Below are positions 1 through 7,843 of a stretch of DNA of 64,000 nt, one piece after another. Under the pieces are notes generated by a model that worked only from the letters and a program-made list of their open reading frames with translations, did no database searches and was not told the DNA's origin. Each line of letters opens with the position of its first letter. Within the stretch, counting starts at the first letter, position 1. Where the stretch lies: assembly GCF_000426445.1 (NCBI RefSeq), contig NZ_AUFJ01000009.1, positions 496,001-560,000 of the forward strand, given 5' to 3'. The translations under genes were made by a program, and so were the position numbers. The DNA comes from Brevibacterium album DSM 18261. GTDB taxonomy: Bacteria; Actinomycetota; Actinomycetes; Actinomycetales; Brevibacteriaceae.

Positions 1-709
1 CCTCGATCCGCACATCGCCGATGGCGATCCAGGCCGCCCCGCCCGCGGGCAGGGCCACCCGGACGTCGTCCTCGTCCTGCGCGATGAGGGGCAGCTCCGC
101 ATTGATCGGCGCCGTGGGGGCATCGCCGTCGAACTCGGCGAACTGGACGTCCGCGAGCTCGGCGGACTTCGCGGTCACGACGGCCGCCGGCTGGTCCTCG
201 CGGAGCTCGGCGAAGCGGTCGTTCTCCACGAGCTGCGCCGTGGGCACCCATCCCGGATACCCGTCCTCGCTCTTGGGCGTCTCCTGGTCGACGACGGCCA
301 CCTGCGCCCAGGAGCCGTCCACCTCGAGGATCTCGACCTCGGAGCCGTAGCCCGCCTGGGTCTCCACGAGCCCCGTGAGGCCGCGCCGGGTCTCGGTGCT
401 GCGGTCGAGCGCCCTGTCCCAGGCCCTGAGGTCGGGAGAGGCGCCGAGCGCGGGCTCATCGACCTTGCGCGGCGAATCCTTCTCCGACCAGACGGTGGCG
501 GTCGTCACGGAGACGAAGGCCGTGTCGCCCTTCTTCAGCTCGCCGTCGGACTCGAGGCGGAGCGCGCCCCCGTCGTCGGCACCTCCGGCCATCGTCTGCG
601 GGGAGGCCGCTCCCGAGGCGCCGGGAGCAGTGGTCGAGGCCAGGGCGGGCTGCGCGGTCAGTGCCAGCGCGCACACGCCCAGGGCAGGCAGCAATGCTTT
701 CGCTCTCAC
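1..709 (-). CDS. Secreted SH3-like protein, probable NlpC/P60 (C40) peptidase, N-terminal part
   Basis: The frame opens with GTG at 709 behind a purine-rich RBS (AAGAGAAC) and runs off the left edge, so only about 236 N-terminal residues are visible. Residues 1-25 form a signal peptide: basic MRAKALL, a hydrophobic core, and an AxA site at QPALAS. A low-complexity linker follows, then a segment around residues 90-140 that reads like a bacterial SH3 module (EVEILEVDGSWAQVAV, then GYPGWVPTAQL). This signal-plus-SH3 layout is common in actinobacterial NlpC/P60 cell-wall hydrolases, and the catalytic Cys/His domain would lie outside the window. The family call is therefore inference; export and the SH3-like repeat are read directly. 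The 710-878 leader contains no other gene. Confidence 0.6.
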   Translation of the reverse strand, partial: MRAKALLPALGVCALALTAQPALASTTAPGASGAASPQTMAGGADDGGALRLESDGELKKGDTAFVSVTTATVWSEKDSPRKVDEPALGASPDLRAWDRALDRSTETRRGLTGLVETQAGYGSEVEILEVDGSWAQVAVVDQETPKSEDGYPGWVPTAQLVENDRFAELREDQPAAVVTAKSAELADVQFAEFDGDAPTAPINAELPLIAQDEDDVRVALPAGGAAWIAIGDVRIE

Positions 710-878
710 GTTCGTTCTCTTTTCGGTCTCGCACCGCTGTGCGGACGCGCGGGAGCGCACACCACGGCGATGCATGGGGGAAGACACCGTTCAGACACAT
801 GACGATACCGGCTCACCCCGCGGAGGGGAACCATTCAGCGCCGCGAGTCCTCGATCCGTCACCTGACCGGGCGCAGGC

Positions 879-1967
879 TCACGCCCGCTCGAGGTCGAAC
901 TCGCGGCTGAGCGCCTCGACCGTCCGCACGCGCGCGGGGACGGAGTCGATGGGATCGTCCGGACGGGCGCCGGCGATCGGCTGGATCATGATCTCGTCCA
1001 CCTCGAAGTGCGCAGCGATGGACCGCAGACGCTCCGCGACCTCGGCCGCGGTGCCCACCGCCCACGTGTCCCACATGGACTCGCCGATCCTCCTGTGCCC
1101 CTCCGTCATCACGGACGCCACGTCCTCGCCCACGAGGCGCTGCGGCTCGAGCTTGGGGCCGATCCGCAGTGCGCCCATCTGGTAGACGAACGGCTGCACC
1201 AGCTCCCAGGCCTCCTCCGCGGTCTCCCCCACCGCCGCGTTCACCGTGACGAAGGTGCGCGGCTCGCTGCCGTGCTCAGTGGGGGTGAAGGACTCGCGGT
1301 ACAGCCGGATCGCGGCCTCGGTCCCATTGCCCATGAAGTGGTTGGCGAAGACGTAGGGCAGGCCCAGCGCCGCGGACAGCTGCGCGGAGTAGCCGCTCGA
1401 TCCCAGCAGCCACACCTGCGCCGCTTCGTCCACGCGCGGCGAGGCGTGCAGGACGTGCTCCCCGCCCCGCACCGGGATCGAGGCACCGGACGGGGAGAGC
1501 AGGGCGAGGATGTCGACGATGTGCTGCGGGAACTGCTCCACCGGGTCGAGGGGAGCACCCTGCGCATCGACCACCCGCGCCTCGCCCAGGTGCCCGCGCA
1601 TCGCCGCCGAGGTATAGGGATCCGTCCCCGGTGCGCGCCCGATCCCCATGTCGATCCGGTCGCCGAACACCGCGGTCAGCAGGGCGAACCGCTCGGCCAC
1701 CGCGAGCGGCGCGTGGTTGGGCAGCATGACGCCGCCCGAGCCCAGACGGATGCGCGAGGTGCCCTGCCCCAGGTGCATGAGCTCCACCGCGGGCTCCGTC
1801 GAGGCCACGGCGGGCATGTTGTGGTGCTCCGCGACCCAGTAGCGGGTGAAGCCCAGGCGGTCCGCAGCGCGGACGAGCTCGCGTGAGGCCGCGAGCGCCT
1901 GCCCCGTGGTCTGCCCCAGACGGACGGGGATGAGATCGAGGACGGAGAGGGAGAGAGGCGCAGTCAT
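879..1967 (-). CDS. LLM-class flavin-dependent oxidoreductase (luciferase-like monooxygenase)
   Basis: This 362-residue protein matches single-component luciferase-like monooxygenases of the MsnO8 type. It starts with LSVLDLIPV and continues with GFTRYWVAEHHNM, which is the family's AEHH signature, then IRLGSGGVMLPNHAPL and GRAPGTD. The C-terminal half holds VGTAAEVAERL, the usual flavin-side motif. Such enzymes use FMN or F420 to oxidise small molecules; the substrate cannot be read from sequence. The start ATG at 1967 (MTAPLSLSV) was chosen because homologs begin there. The frame stays open up to 2105, but that part is low-complexity and includes one arm of a large hairpin. It appears monocistronic, separated from gabT by the hairpin at 2006-2100. 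Confidence 0.85.
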   Translation of the reverse strand: MTAPLSLSVLDLIPVRLGQTTGQALAASRELVRAADRLGFTRYWVAEHHNMPAVASTEPAVELMHLGQGTSRIRLGSGGVMLPNHAPLAVAERFALLTAVFGDRIDMGIGRAPGTDPYTSAAMRGHLGEARVVDAQGAPLDPVEQFPQHIVDILALLSPSGASIPVRGGEHVLHASPRVDEAAQVWLLGSSGYSAQLSAALGLPYVFANHFMGNGTEAAIRLYRESFTPTEHGSEPRTFVTVNAAVGETAEEAWELVQPFVYQMGALRIGPKLEPQRLVGEDVASVMTEGHRRIGESMWDTWAVGTAAEVAERLRSIAAHFEVDEIMIQPIAGARPDDPIDSVPARVRTVEALSREFDLERA

Positions 1968-2005
1968 GTCCGCGACAACGTCCGCGGCCTGCGCTTTCAT
2001 CCCCG

Positions 2006-2100
2006 CTCGCGTCTCAGTCCGCGCTCGTGTCTCACTCTGCTTCGCTGATCCGCCGGGACAGCGAAGCAGAGTGAGACATGCGCGGGAACGGAGACGCGAG
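2006..2100 (-). terminator. Long inverted repeat downstream of gabT
   Basis: Positions 2029-2046 and 2060-2077 form a perfect 18-bp inverted repeat around a 13-nt loop. The pairing extends outward to 41-nt arms (2006-2046 and 2060-2100) with only five mismatches. It begins right after the gabT stop codon (2102) and lies upstream of the next minus-strand gene. There is no U-tract, which is normal for actinobacterial hairpin terminators. The stem is far longer than termination needs, so it may also be an RNA-processing hairpin or an inserted repeat. Confidence 0.65.
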
Positions 2101-2101
2101 C

Positions 2102-3466
2102 TCACCGCAGCGCGGCGGCGAAGCCCTCCTCGAGCACGTCGAAGGCCTCGTGCAGCAGCGCATCGGAGATCGTGAGCGGCGGCAGGAAGCGCAGCACATT
2201 GCCGAAGGTGCCCGTCACGAGGACGAGCACGGCGTTCGCCCCCGCGTGCTGGGCCACGGCCTTCGCGAGCTCCGGGTTCGGCTCGAGCGAATCGCGCCGG
2301 ACGAGCTCGACGGCCTGCATCGCGCCCCGGCCGCGGACGTCCCCGACCTCCGGGAACTGCGCCTGCAGCCGTTCGCAGCGCTTCACGAGGATCTCGCCGA
2401 TCTCCCGGGCGCGGGCCACGAGGCCGTCGCTCTCATAGGCCTCGATCGCGCCCAGTGCGGCGGCCACGGCCGCGGGGTTCCCGCCGTAGGTGCCGCCGAG
2501 GCCGCCCGCACCGACCGCGTCCATGATCTCCGCCCGGCCGGTCACCGCTGCGAGCGGCAGTCCGCCGGCGATGCCCTTGGCCGTCGTGACGAGATCCGGG
2601 ACGATCCCCTCGTGCTCGGAGGCGAACATGGCGCCGGTGCGGGCGAAGCCGGCCTGCACCTCGTCCGCGACGAAGACGATGCCGTTGGCCTTCGCGTACT
2701 CCGCGAGCGCGGGGAGGAAGCCCTCGGCGGGCACGATGAAGCCGCCCTCGCCCTGGATGGGCTCGATGACGAGGGCCGCGACGTCATCGGCGCCGATCTG
2801 CCGGTCGATCATCTCGATGACCCGCGCGGCTGCGTCCTCACCGGAGACCTTGGTGCCCGCCGCCGCGTCATCGCGGTACGGATAGGACATGGGCGCGCGG
2901 TACACCTCGCCGGCGAAGGGGCCGAAGCCCTTCTTGTACGGCGCGGCCTTCGAGGTCATCGCCATCGTGAGGTTGGTGCGGCCGTGGTAGGCGTGGTCGA
3001 ACACGACGACGGCGTTGCGCCCCGTGTGGACGCGGGCGATCTTCACCGCGTTCTCCACGGCCTCGGCGCCGGAGTTGAGCAGGACGGTGCGCTTCTCGTG
3101 GTCGCCGGGGGTGAGGCGGTTGAGCGCCTCCGCGACCTCGACGTAGCCCTCGTAGGGATTCACCATGAAGCATGTGTGCGTGAACGCGTCCAGCTGCTCC
3201 TTGGCACGGGCGACCACCCGGGGGTTCGCATTGCCCACCGTCGTCACGGCGATGCCGGAGCCGAGGTCGATGAGCTGGTTGCCGTCCGCGTCCCGGAGGA
3301 CCCCTCCCCCGGCGGCCACGATGTAGGCCGGCAGGCTCGAGGCCACGCCCGGCGCCACCGCCCTCTTCCTCCGTGCCTCCAGTTCCCGGGAACGCGGCCC
3401 CGGGATCTCGGTGACGATCCTGCGTTCCTGCGGCAGCTGGTCTCCGCCCGTCTCAAGCACAGTCAT
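2102..3466 (-). CDS. gabT: 4-aminobutyrate--2-oxoglutarate transaminase
   Basis: A 454-residue class III PLP aminotransferase that converts GABA and 2-oxoglutarate to succinate semialdehyde and glutamate. The Schiff-base lysine is K297 in TTAKGIAGGLPLAAVTG, preceded by the PLP-binding Asp of FVADEVQAGFARTG (residues 265-278). NSGAEAVENAVKIAR (131-145) binds the cofactor phosphate, and SSLPAYIVAAGGG plus IDLGSGIAVTTVGNANP are typical of actinobacterial GabT. Length is normal for the family. The start ATG gives MTVLETGGDQ. No succinate-semialdehyde dehydrogenase gene is adjacent, so the next GABA-shunt step must be encoded elsewhere. A large hairpin follows the stop codon. Confidence 0.93.
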   Translation of the reverse strand: MTVLETGGDQLPQERRIVTEIPGPRSRELEARRKRAVAPGVASSLPAYIVAAGGGVLRDADGNQLIDLGSGIAVTTVGNANPRVVARAKEQLDAFTHTCFMVNPYEGYVEVAEALNRLTPGDHEKRTVLLNSGAEAVENAVKIARVHTGRNAVVVFDHAYHGRTNLTMAMTSKAAPYKKGFGPFAGEVYRAPMSYPYRDDAAAGTKVSGEDAAARVIEMIDRQIGADDVAALVIEPIQGEGGFIVPAEGFLPALAEYAKANGIVFVADEVQAGFARTGAMFASEHEGIVPDLVTTAKGIAGGLPLAAVTGRAEIMDAVGAGGLGGTYGGNPAAVAAALGAIEAYESDGLVARAREIGEILVKRCERLQAQFPEVGDVRGRGAMQAVELVRRDSLEPNPELAKAVAQHAGANAVLVLVTGTFGNVLRFLPPLTISDALLHEAFDVLEEGFAAALR

Positions 3467-3582
3467 GCCTCGAATCTATCGCGCGCCGTGAGCGCTGTCA
3501 CGGGCACAGGTCGGTGCAGGAAGCCCATGAAGGTGCGCAGCGGCGTGCCGCACACCTCGGTTCCCGGTCACCACCCCCGAGC

Positions 3583-3645
3583 CCCACCCCCTGTGCCGCT
3601 GAACGCTCAGGTATGCCGGGGCGGGCAGCGGCGCAAGGGGTGGGA
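3583..3645. repeat. Palindromic element, copy A
   Basis: Arms at 3583-3600 and 3627-3644 (CCCACCCC...GCCGCT and its complement) differ only at two positions that can form G-U pairs, around a 26-nt centre. It belongs to the family also found at 21876, 23211, 55194 and 58944. It lies 25 nt downstream of the ygfZ stop codon and upstream of gabT, so it probably terminates the ygfZ operon. Confidence 0.7.
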
Positions 3646-3668
3646 GGCAGGCGGCGCAGGCTCTCGCC

Positions 3669-4973
3669 TCAGCGACGGCGGGCGTCCACGTCCGCATTGC
3701 GCGGGGGTGCCGTGACGGCCTTCTCCTTCGACACCGCCACGATGGTCTCCTGCGCGGCCGCGATGAGCTCGGCGGCGTTCCCACCAACCGCAGTGCCCGC
3801 GTCCGAGGCGCCTGAGCCCTCGGCATCCGCGGCAGGAGCCGCCGCACCGCCTTCGCCCTCCGTCACCACGACCTGCAGCGGCGCCGCGGGGTCGAGGCTG
3901 CGCTTGACGAGCGCGAGCGCGATCGGCCCGAGCTCCCAGTGCAGCGCGGCAGTCGTCACATGCCCCACGGCGCGCTGGGCGCCGCGGACCTCTGCCCGCA
4001 CCTCGGCGCCGGCGCGGGGAAGCACGTGACCGGAGCCGTCCAGGTGCAGGAACACGAGGCGCCTGGGCGGCTGGCCCAGATTGTGCACGCGCGCCACCGC
4101 CTCCTGCCCCCGGTAGCACCCCTTGGCGAGGTGCACGGCGGTGCGCAGGACGTCGAGCTCTCCCACGAGCGCCCTGTGGTCGACCTCGGGGGCGCCGGGC
4201 CGCCAGGCCTCCACGCGCAGGGCCTCCCAGGCATCGCGGCCCGCGACGGCGAGGTCCGCATGCGCCCACTCACGCAGGATGCCGCGCTCCACGACCGCGA
4301 TCCGGAAGTCCAGGGCGTGGCCGGGGTGGGAGGCCGAGGCCGCGGGCGCTCCCGCGTCGATCTGCGCATAGGAGGCGGACCCCTCCCCGATCGCCGGCCA
4401 GGGGTCGTTCCACACGGCCGCCGCGTCGAGGTCCGCGGGAGGCGCACCGATGAAGCCGACCGCCTGGTGCGAGTCCGTGACATCGGCGATCTCGACGCGG
4501 AGCATGAACCGCATGCGGTCGAGGAAGTCCACGGCCTCGCCCGTCCGCACGTCCGAGACCGCCCACAGCGCCTCGCCGTCGTCCACGATCCGAAGCCAGC
4601 CCTCGATGTGCCCCGTGGGCGAGAGCACGAGCGTCTCCGTCGAGGTGCCCGGGGCCAGTCCGTCGACCTTCTGCGTGGTGAGCGAATTGAGCCAGGTGAG
4701 GCGGTCGGGCCCGGTGAGGCGCAGAACGCGCATCGCGGAGAGATCGGCCAGGGCGCGCCCCGTCGCAAGCGCCCGCTGCTCGCGCAGGGGCTCCGCGAAG
4801 TGCGCGACCTCGCCCCCGTGGGCGCCGGTGCCGTACACGGCCTCGGAGCGGGGGAACCGGAGGGAGTTCGGCAGGGGCGCCTCGGTCGTGGCCCGCTGCG
4901 GCGCCTCGGCAGGGGCGCCGCCCTGGTCCGCCGCCGCGCCCTCGCCGCGCTCCTGTCCGCTGTGCGTGCTCAT
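3669..4973 (-). CDS. ygfZ: YgfZ/GcvT-type folate-binding protein (Fe-S cluster maintenance)
   Basis: A 434-residue tetrahydrofolate-binding protein of the YgfZ/IBA57 family, which supports assembly or repair of certain iron-sulfur enzymes. The family signature K-G-C-Y-x-G-Q-E is intact at residues 284-291 and continues into VARVHNLGQPPRRLV. The GcvT-like N-terminal lobe appears as MRVLRLTGPDRLTWLNSLTT (81-100), LSPTGHIEGWLRIV (117-130) and DRMRFMLRVEI. About 60 Ala/Gly/Glu-rich residues extend the C-terminus beyond the usual end. The start at 4973 has a GAGGAG RBS. It is the last gene of a tight minus-strand group with the genes at 5006, 5872 and 6661. Confidence 0.88.
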   Translation of the reverse strand: MSTHSGQERGEGAAADQGGAPAEAPQRATTEAPLPNSLRFPRSEAVYGTGAHGGEVAHFAEPLREQRALATGRALADLSAMRVLRLTGPDRLTWLNSLTTQKVDGLAPGTSTETLVLSPTGHIEGWLRIVDDGEALWAVSDVRTGEAVDFLDRMRFMLRVEIADVTDSHQAVGFIGAPPADLDAAAVWNDPWPAIGEGSASYAQIDAGAPAASASHPGHALDFRIAVVERGILREWAHADLAVAGRDAWEALRVEAWRPGAPEVDHRALVGELDVLRTAVHLAKGCYRGQEAVARVHNLGQPPRRLVFLHLDGSGHVLPRAGAEVRAEVRGAQRAVGHVTTAALHWELGPIALALVKRSLDPAAPLQVVVTEGEGGAAAPAADAEGSGASDAGTAVGGNAAELIAAAQETIVAVSKEKAVTAPPRNADVDARRR

Positions 4974-5005
4974 CGTCGTCTCCTCGTCTCAGGGTCCCGG
5001 CTGGT

Positions 5006-5875
5006 TCAGAGTCCCGGCAGGTGCGGCACGGGCGGCAGGTCCGGGATCTCGGGCAGCTCGCCCGATCCGGGAATCCTGATCTCGGGCAGGTCGCCCAGCT
5101 CGGGCAGCCTCAAGCCCTCGCCGAGGCCGGAGCCCAGATCGCCCAGGTCCCCGAGCCGGTCTCCCAGCTCCCGTCCCCATTCGCCCAGCTGATCCGCCAG
5201 CTGTCCTCCCAGGCTCAATGCGTCGAGAGCGGTCTCGTATTCCGAGGCCTGCTCGCACGCACCCCGGACGGCCTCGGCGAACCGGGTGACGGAGCCGGCC
5301 ACCTGGTCCATGAGCGGCGCGGTGTCGATGGCCTCGAGGCGGTCCGCGGCGCCGCAGAGCTCGTCGAGGGCATCGGCGCCCTCGCGGATGACCGTCTGTG
5401 CGCTATCCGCACTCTGCCCCCATCCGCCGGAGAGCTCACCGGGATTGCGCAGCCTGCCCGTCGAGAGGTCCACGAGGACGGCGGCGTCGATGAGCGTGGG
5501 GACCACGTCGTCGACGAGGGAGTCCGCGACATCGAGCGCCTCCGCGCCCGCAGCCGTGTTCTTCCGCACCCCCGGCACGAACTCGAGGACCGGCATGGGG
5601 AAGGCCGTCATCTCATCACGTGCCTCGTCGAGGGCGACGCGGACGGAGTCGAGGCTGTCCGAAGCGGCCTCGGGATCGGCGATGAGGTCGTCGAAGAGGT
5701 CCTCGGCGGAGGCGGAGGCTCCCTCAAGCGCAGAGCTGAGGCGCTCCACACGCTCCTTGACGACGACAGCGGAAGCGGCCGCGAGCAGCGCCAGCACGAG
5801 CACCACCACGAGGGCGGAGACGAGTGCGCCGCGCAGGCGGGCGCGTCCCGCCGGCCGCGCCTCCGCGGCACTCAT
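5006..5875 (-). CDS. Single-pass membrane-anchored protein of unknown function
   Basis: A 289-residue protein. Residues about 20-45 form one transmembrane helix (ALVSALVVVLVLALLAAAS) after a short basic N-terminus, so the bulk is probably extracytoplasmic. The outer part is helical and acidic, with VLEFVPGVRKNTAAGAEAL resembling the N-terminal segment of DUF4012 proteins, though the main DUF4012 domain is absent. The C-terminus is a degenerate repeat rich in LPE, LGDLG and PDLPP units. The start ATG at 5875 overlaps the stop codon of the nitrobindin-like gene (ATGA), which implies translational coupling. Function is unknown. Confidence 0.7.
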   Translation of the reverse strand: MSAAEARPAGRARLRGALVSALVVVLVLALLAAASAVVVKERVERLSSALEGASASAEDLFDDLIADPEAASDSLDSVRVALDEARDEMTAFPMPVLEFVPGVRKNTAAGAEALDVADSLVDDVVPTLIDAAVLVDLSTGRLRNPGELSGGWGQSADSAQTVIREGADALDELCGAADRLEAIDTAPLMDQVAGSVTRFAEAVRGACEQASEYETALDALSLGGQLADQLGEWGRELGDRLGDLGDLGSGLGEGLRLPELGDLPEIRIPGSGELPEIPDLPPVPHLPGL

Positions 5876-6657
5876 CCCAGCACGGAGGGGGTGACCCGGC
5901 TGAGCTGGGCGGAGGCGTGGGAGACGGCCTCGGTCCGCCCCGCGGCCATGTCCCAGGCCCACAGCAGATCGCCGTTCACGAGGCCGTACATGCGACTGGA
6001 GCTGCGGTAGTCCTTGGCCTGCGGCGTCCGCACCCCGCCGTCGGCGACGAGGTCCACGCGCGGTCCGGCGATCCGTCCCGTGTAGTGCTCCATGAGCCCG
6101 TGCGGGTAGGCGATCGAGGCCTCGATCGCGAAATCGCCGCGCTCGGTGCGCAGCTCCTCGACGGCCTCGGCAGTGGCGAAGGGGGAATCGGCGGTGGGCG
6201 GGAGCAGGCCCGGGCCGGTGTCATGCGCACCGCGCTCCCGCGCGAGCTGCCATATGCCCGTCTCGACGCCCAGCACCGGCCCCACGACCGGCTCATCGGC
6301 TGCCTCAGGCGCGCCCGAGCCCGGCTCCCGCGATCCCGCCTCCCGTGCTTCTGCAGCTCCGGCGGGGTCTCCCGCGACCGCAGCACCCGTGGCATCGGCA
6401 TCACCGGCAGTGCCCTCATCCCCGGCACCGGCCTCGGAGCCGTCCGCTGCCCCGCCCGAGGCCGGCTCCAGCAGCCAGGTCTCGCACCGGTAGAGCAGAT
6501 AGGGCTGCTCGCCCACCCGCTCGAAGACGATGCGCTGCGCGATCTCGCGCTCCTCGACGTCCGGGTAGACGACGGCGCCCCGGCCCTCCCACGTGCCGAT
6601 CAGCCAGGCGAGGGGAACGAGCTCGGGCTGCAGATCGACGGGGATCTCAACCGGCAT
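5872..6657 (-). CDS. FABP/nitrobindin-like heme-binding beta-barrel protein
   Basis: This 261-residue protein matches the actinobacterial FABP-family (nitrobindin, DUF1794-like) proteins, which fold as a ten-stranded barrel and bind heme in characterised members. The barrel opens with PLAWLIGTWEGRG (residues 15-27), the GxWxGxG signature, and includes YLLYRCETWLLE, a conserved IEASIAYPHGLMEHYTG strand with a candidate heme-contacting histidine, and SRMYGLVNGDLLWAWDM. Residues about 66-115 are an Ala/Gly/Glu-rich insertion not expected in the family (usual length about 170-200). The gene is 3 nt downstream of the small membrane protein and overlaps the next gene by 4 nt. Confidence 0.82.
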   Translation of the reverse strand: MPVEIPVDLQPELVPLAWLIGTWEGRGAVVYPDVEEREIAQRIVFERVGEQPYLLYRCETWLLEPASGGAADGSEAGAGDEGTAGDADATGAAVAGDPAGAAEAREAGSREPGSGAPEAADEPVVGPVLGVETGIWQLARERGAHDTGPGLLPPTADSPFATAEAVEELRTERGDFAIEASIAYPHGLMEHYTGRIAGPRVDLVADGGVRTPQAKDYRSSSRMYGLVNGDLLWAWDMAAGRTEAVSHASAQLSRVTPSVLG

Positions 6658-6660
6658 GGG

Positions 6661-6774
6661 TCAGCGCTTGACCTTGAAGAGGTTGGTGACGACCTTGATC
6701 CCGACGGCCAGGGCGCCCAGGCCGGCGAGAACGACGAGTGCTTCGAAGAAGACGACGAGTCCGGAGTAGTCCAT
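6661..6774 (-). CDS. Small single-helix membrane protein, 37 residues
   Basis: ATG at 6774 to TGA at 6661 encodes 37 residues beginning MDYSGLVVFFEALVVL. One central hydrophobic helix (about residues 5-27) ends in the basic tail FKVKR, as expected of a small inner-membrane protein with a cytoplasmic C-terminus. It sits 3 nt upstream of the nitrobindin-like gene on the same strand, which supports it being real and co-translated. No family is recognised. Confidence 0.55.
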   Translation of the reverse strand: MDYSGLVVFFEALVVLAGLGALAVGIKVVTNLFKVKR

Positions 6775-6829
6775 GCGCCCATCGTATCCCAGCCCGCGGA
6801 CCTGTATGCGAGCGGTCCGGTCCGCGGCC

Positions 6830-7609
6830 TCAGCCCGCGCCGAGGACGCGGGTGAGGACGTAGACGACGACGCCGCCGAGCGCGATGGGGGCCGCCCCGA
6901 GCGTCAGCTGCACAGCGAAGTGCCGCGCCTTCTGCGTGCCGCGGGCCTGCGCCAGCTTGGCAGCCTGGAACTTGGAGTCGGCGACGAGGCCCAGCAGGCG
7001 GTCGACGGCGGCGGCCAGCAGGCCCATGATGGACCCGAGCACCGCGGCGGCGAGCAGGCCGAGATCGTCCTGCGTGCTGCCGAGGGTGCCGAGCAGGCCG
7101 CCCGTGAGCCCCACCGCCATCGCGAGCGGCGCGGTGAAGCGCGCGGGCAGCGGCAGCGCGGTCGCCGCGAGCGCGAGCACGAGGGCGATGAGGCCGGTGA
7201 GCACGCTGCCGTTGTCGGTGGGGAGCTTGTAGGCGGCCACCCAGGAGGCCGCGGAGAGGGAGATGACCAGGCCCGCCACCTGCGCGGAGACGTTCGCGAC
7301 GGCGTGCGAGGCCCCGATCCCGCGCGCCAGGTTCTGCACGAAGGCCCACAGGAGTCCCACGCCGGCCAGGGTCGGGAGCCATTCAAGGTACGGCGAGGTC
7401 TCCGACAGCCAGGTCGCGGTCACCCCGGCGATGCCGAACAGCGCGAGCATGATCGAGGTGGAGCGCGGCTGAGGGGAATCGGTCAGGCGCGGCCAGCCGT
7501 AGGCCACGCCGAGCACGACGAGGCATGCCGCCGGCGCGAACACGGAGAACCCGAACAGGGCAGAGCCTCCGAGTCCCAGCGTCAGGCACAGGGCGATCAC
7601 AACGCGCAT
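6830..7609 (-). CDS. Multi-spanning membrane protein, actinobacterial hypothetical
   Basis: A 259-residue protein with about seven to eight hydrophobic helices, starting MRVVIALCLTLGLGGSAL. Visible segments include LPTLAGVGLLWAFVQNLARG, VAGLVISLSAASW, LALAATALPLP and a C-terminal TLGAAPIALGGVVVYVLTRVL. It has no recognisable catalytic or transport motif. The start ATG at 7609 is preceded by GGAGGGG about 11 nt upstream; an in-frame TTG or GTG a few codons earlier is also possible. The gene is divergent from the GlnR-like regulator, and the small membrane protein gene begins 55 nt downstream, so all five minus-strand genes down to ygfZ may be one operon. Confidence 0.7.
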   Translation of the reverse strand: MRVVIALCLTLGLGGSALFGFSVFAPAACLVVLGVAYGWPRLTDSPQPRSTSIMLALFGIAGVTATWLSETSPYLEWLPTLAGVGLLWAFVQNLARGIGASHAVANVSAQVAGLVISLSAASWVAAYKLPTDNGSVLTGLIALVLALAATALPLPARFTAPLAMAVGLTGGLLGTLGSTQDDLGLLAAAVLGSIMGLLAAAVDRLLGLVADSKFQAAKLAQARGTQKARHFAVQLTLGAAPIALGGVVVYVLTRVLGAG

Positions 7610-7718
7610 CCATCTCAACACCCCTCCATCCTGCCTCATCCGGACCATCGCCCGCTCCGACGGGGGCGAGAGGCCTCCGCGGGCTCCCGTGCACGGCCTG
7701 CGAAGGCGCACCTCTCGA

Positions 7719-7724
7719 TATACT
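7719..7724 (+). promoter_or_regulatory. Candidate -10 element upstream of the GlnR-like regulator
   Basis: TATACT matches the housekeeping -10 consensus at five of six positions and stands out in this GC-rich 234-nt divergent intergenic region. No convincing -35 hexamer is seen 16-18 nt upstream. It would give a leader of about 110 nt before the ATG at 7844. Confidence 0.3.
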
Positions 7725-7843
7725 GCCGAGGTCACCCGGAGCGCTCGGGTCCGGACCGGAGGGGCAGGTCCGGGTCTCCTGCACCGGAGACCCTCACACT
7801 GCCAGGCCCCGTTCCGACACGTGCCAGCCCGAAGGAGCCCGCG

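Noticed and set aside
710..878. ydaO (c-di-AMP) riboswitch upstream of the NlpC/P60-type gene
   Set aside because: Such riboswitches often precede actinobacterial wall-hydrolase genes, and GGGGTGAGCCGG is faintly similar, but the rest of the conserved core is not found in this short leader.
2078..3715. A 545-codon open frame on the plus strand opposite gabT
   Set aside because: Its translation is Arg/Gly/His-rich with no motif, and the opposite strand encodes a complete GabT. Long antisense frames are expected at this GC.
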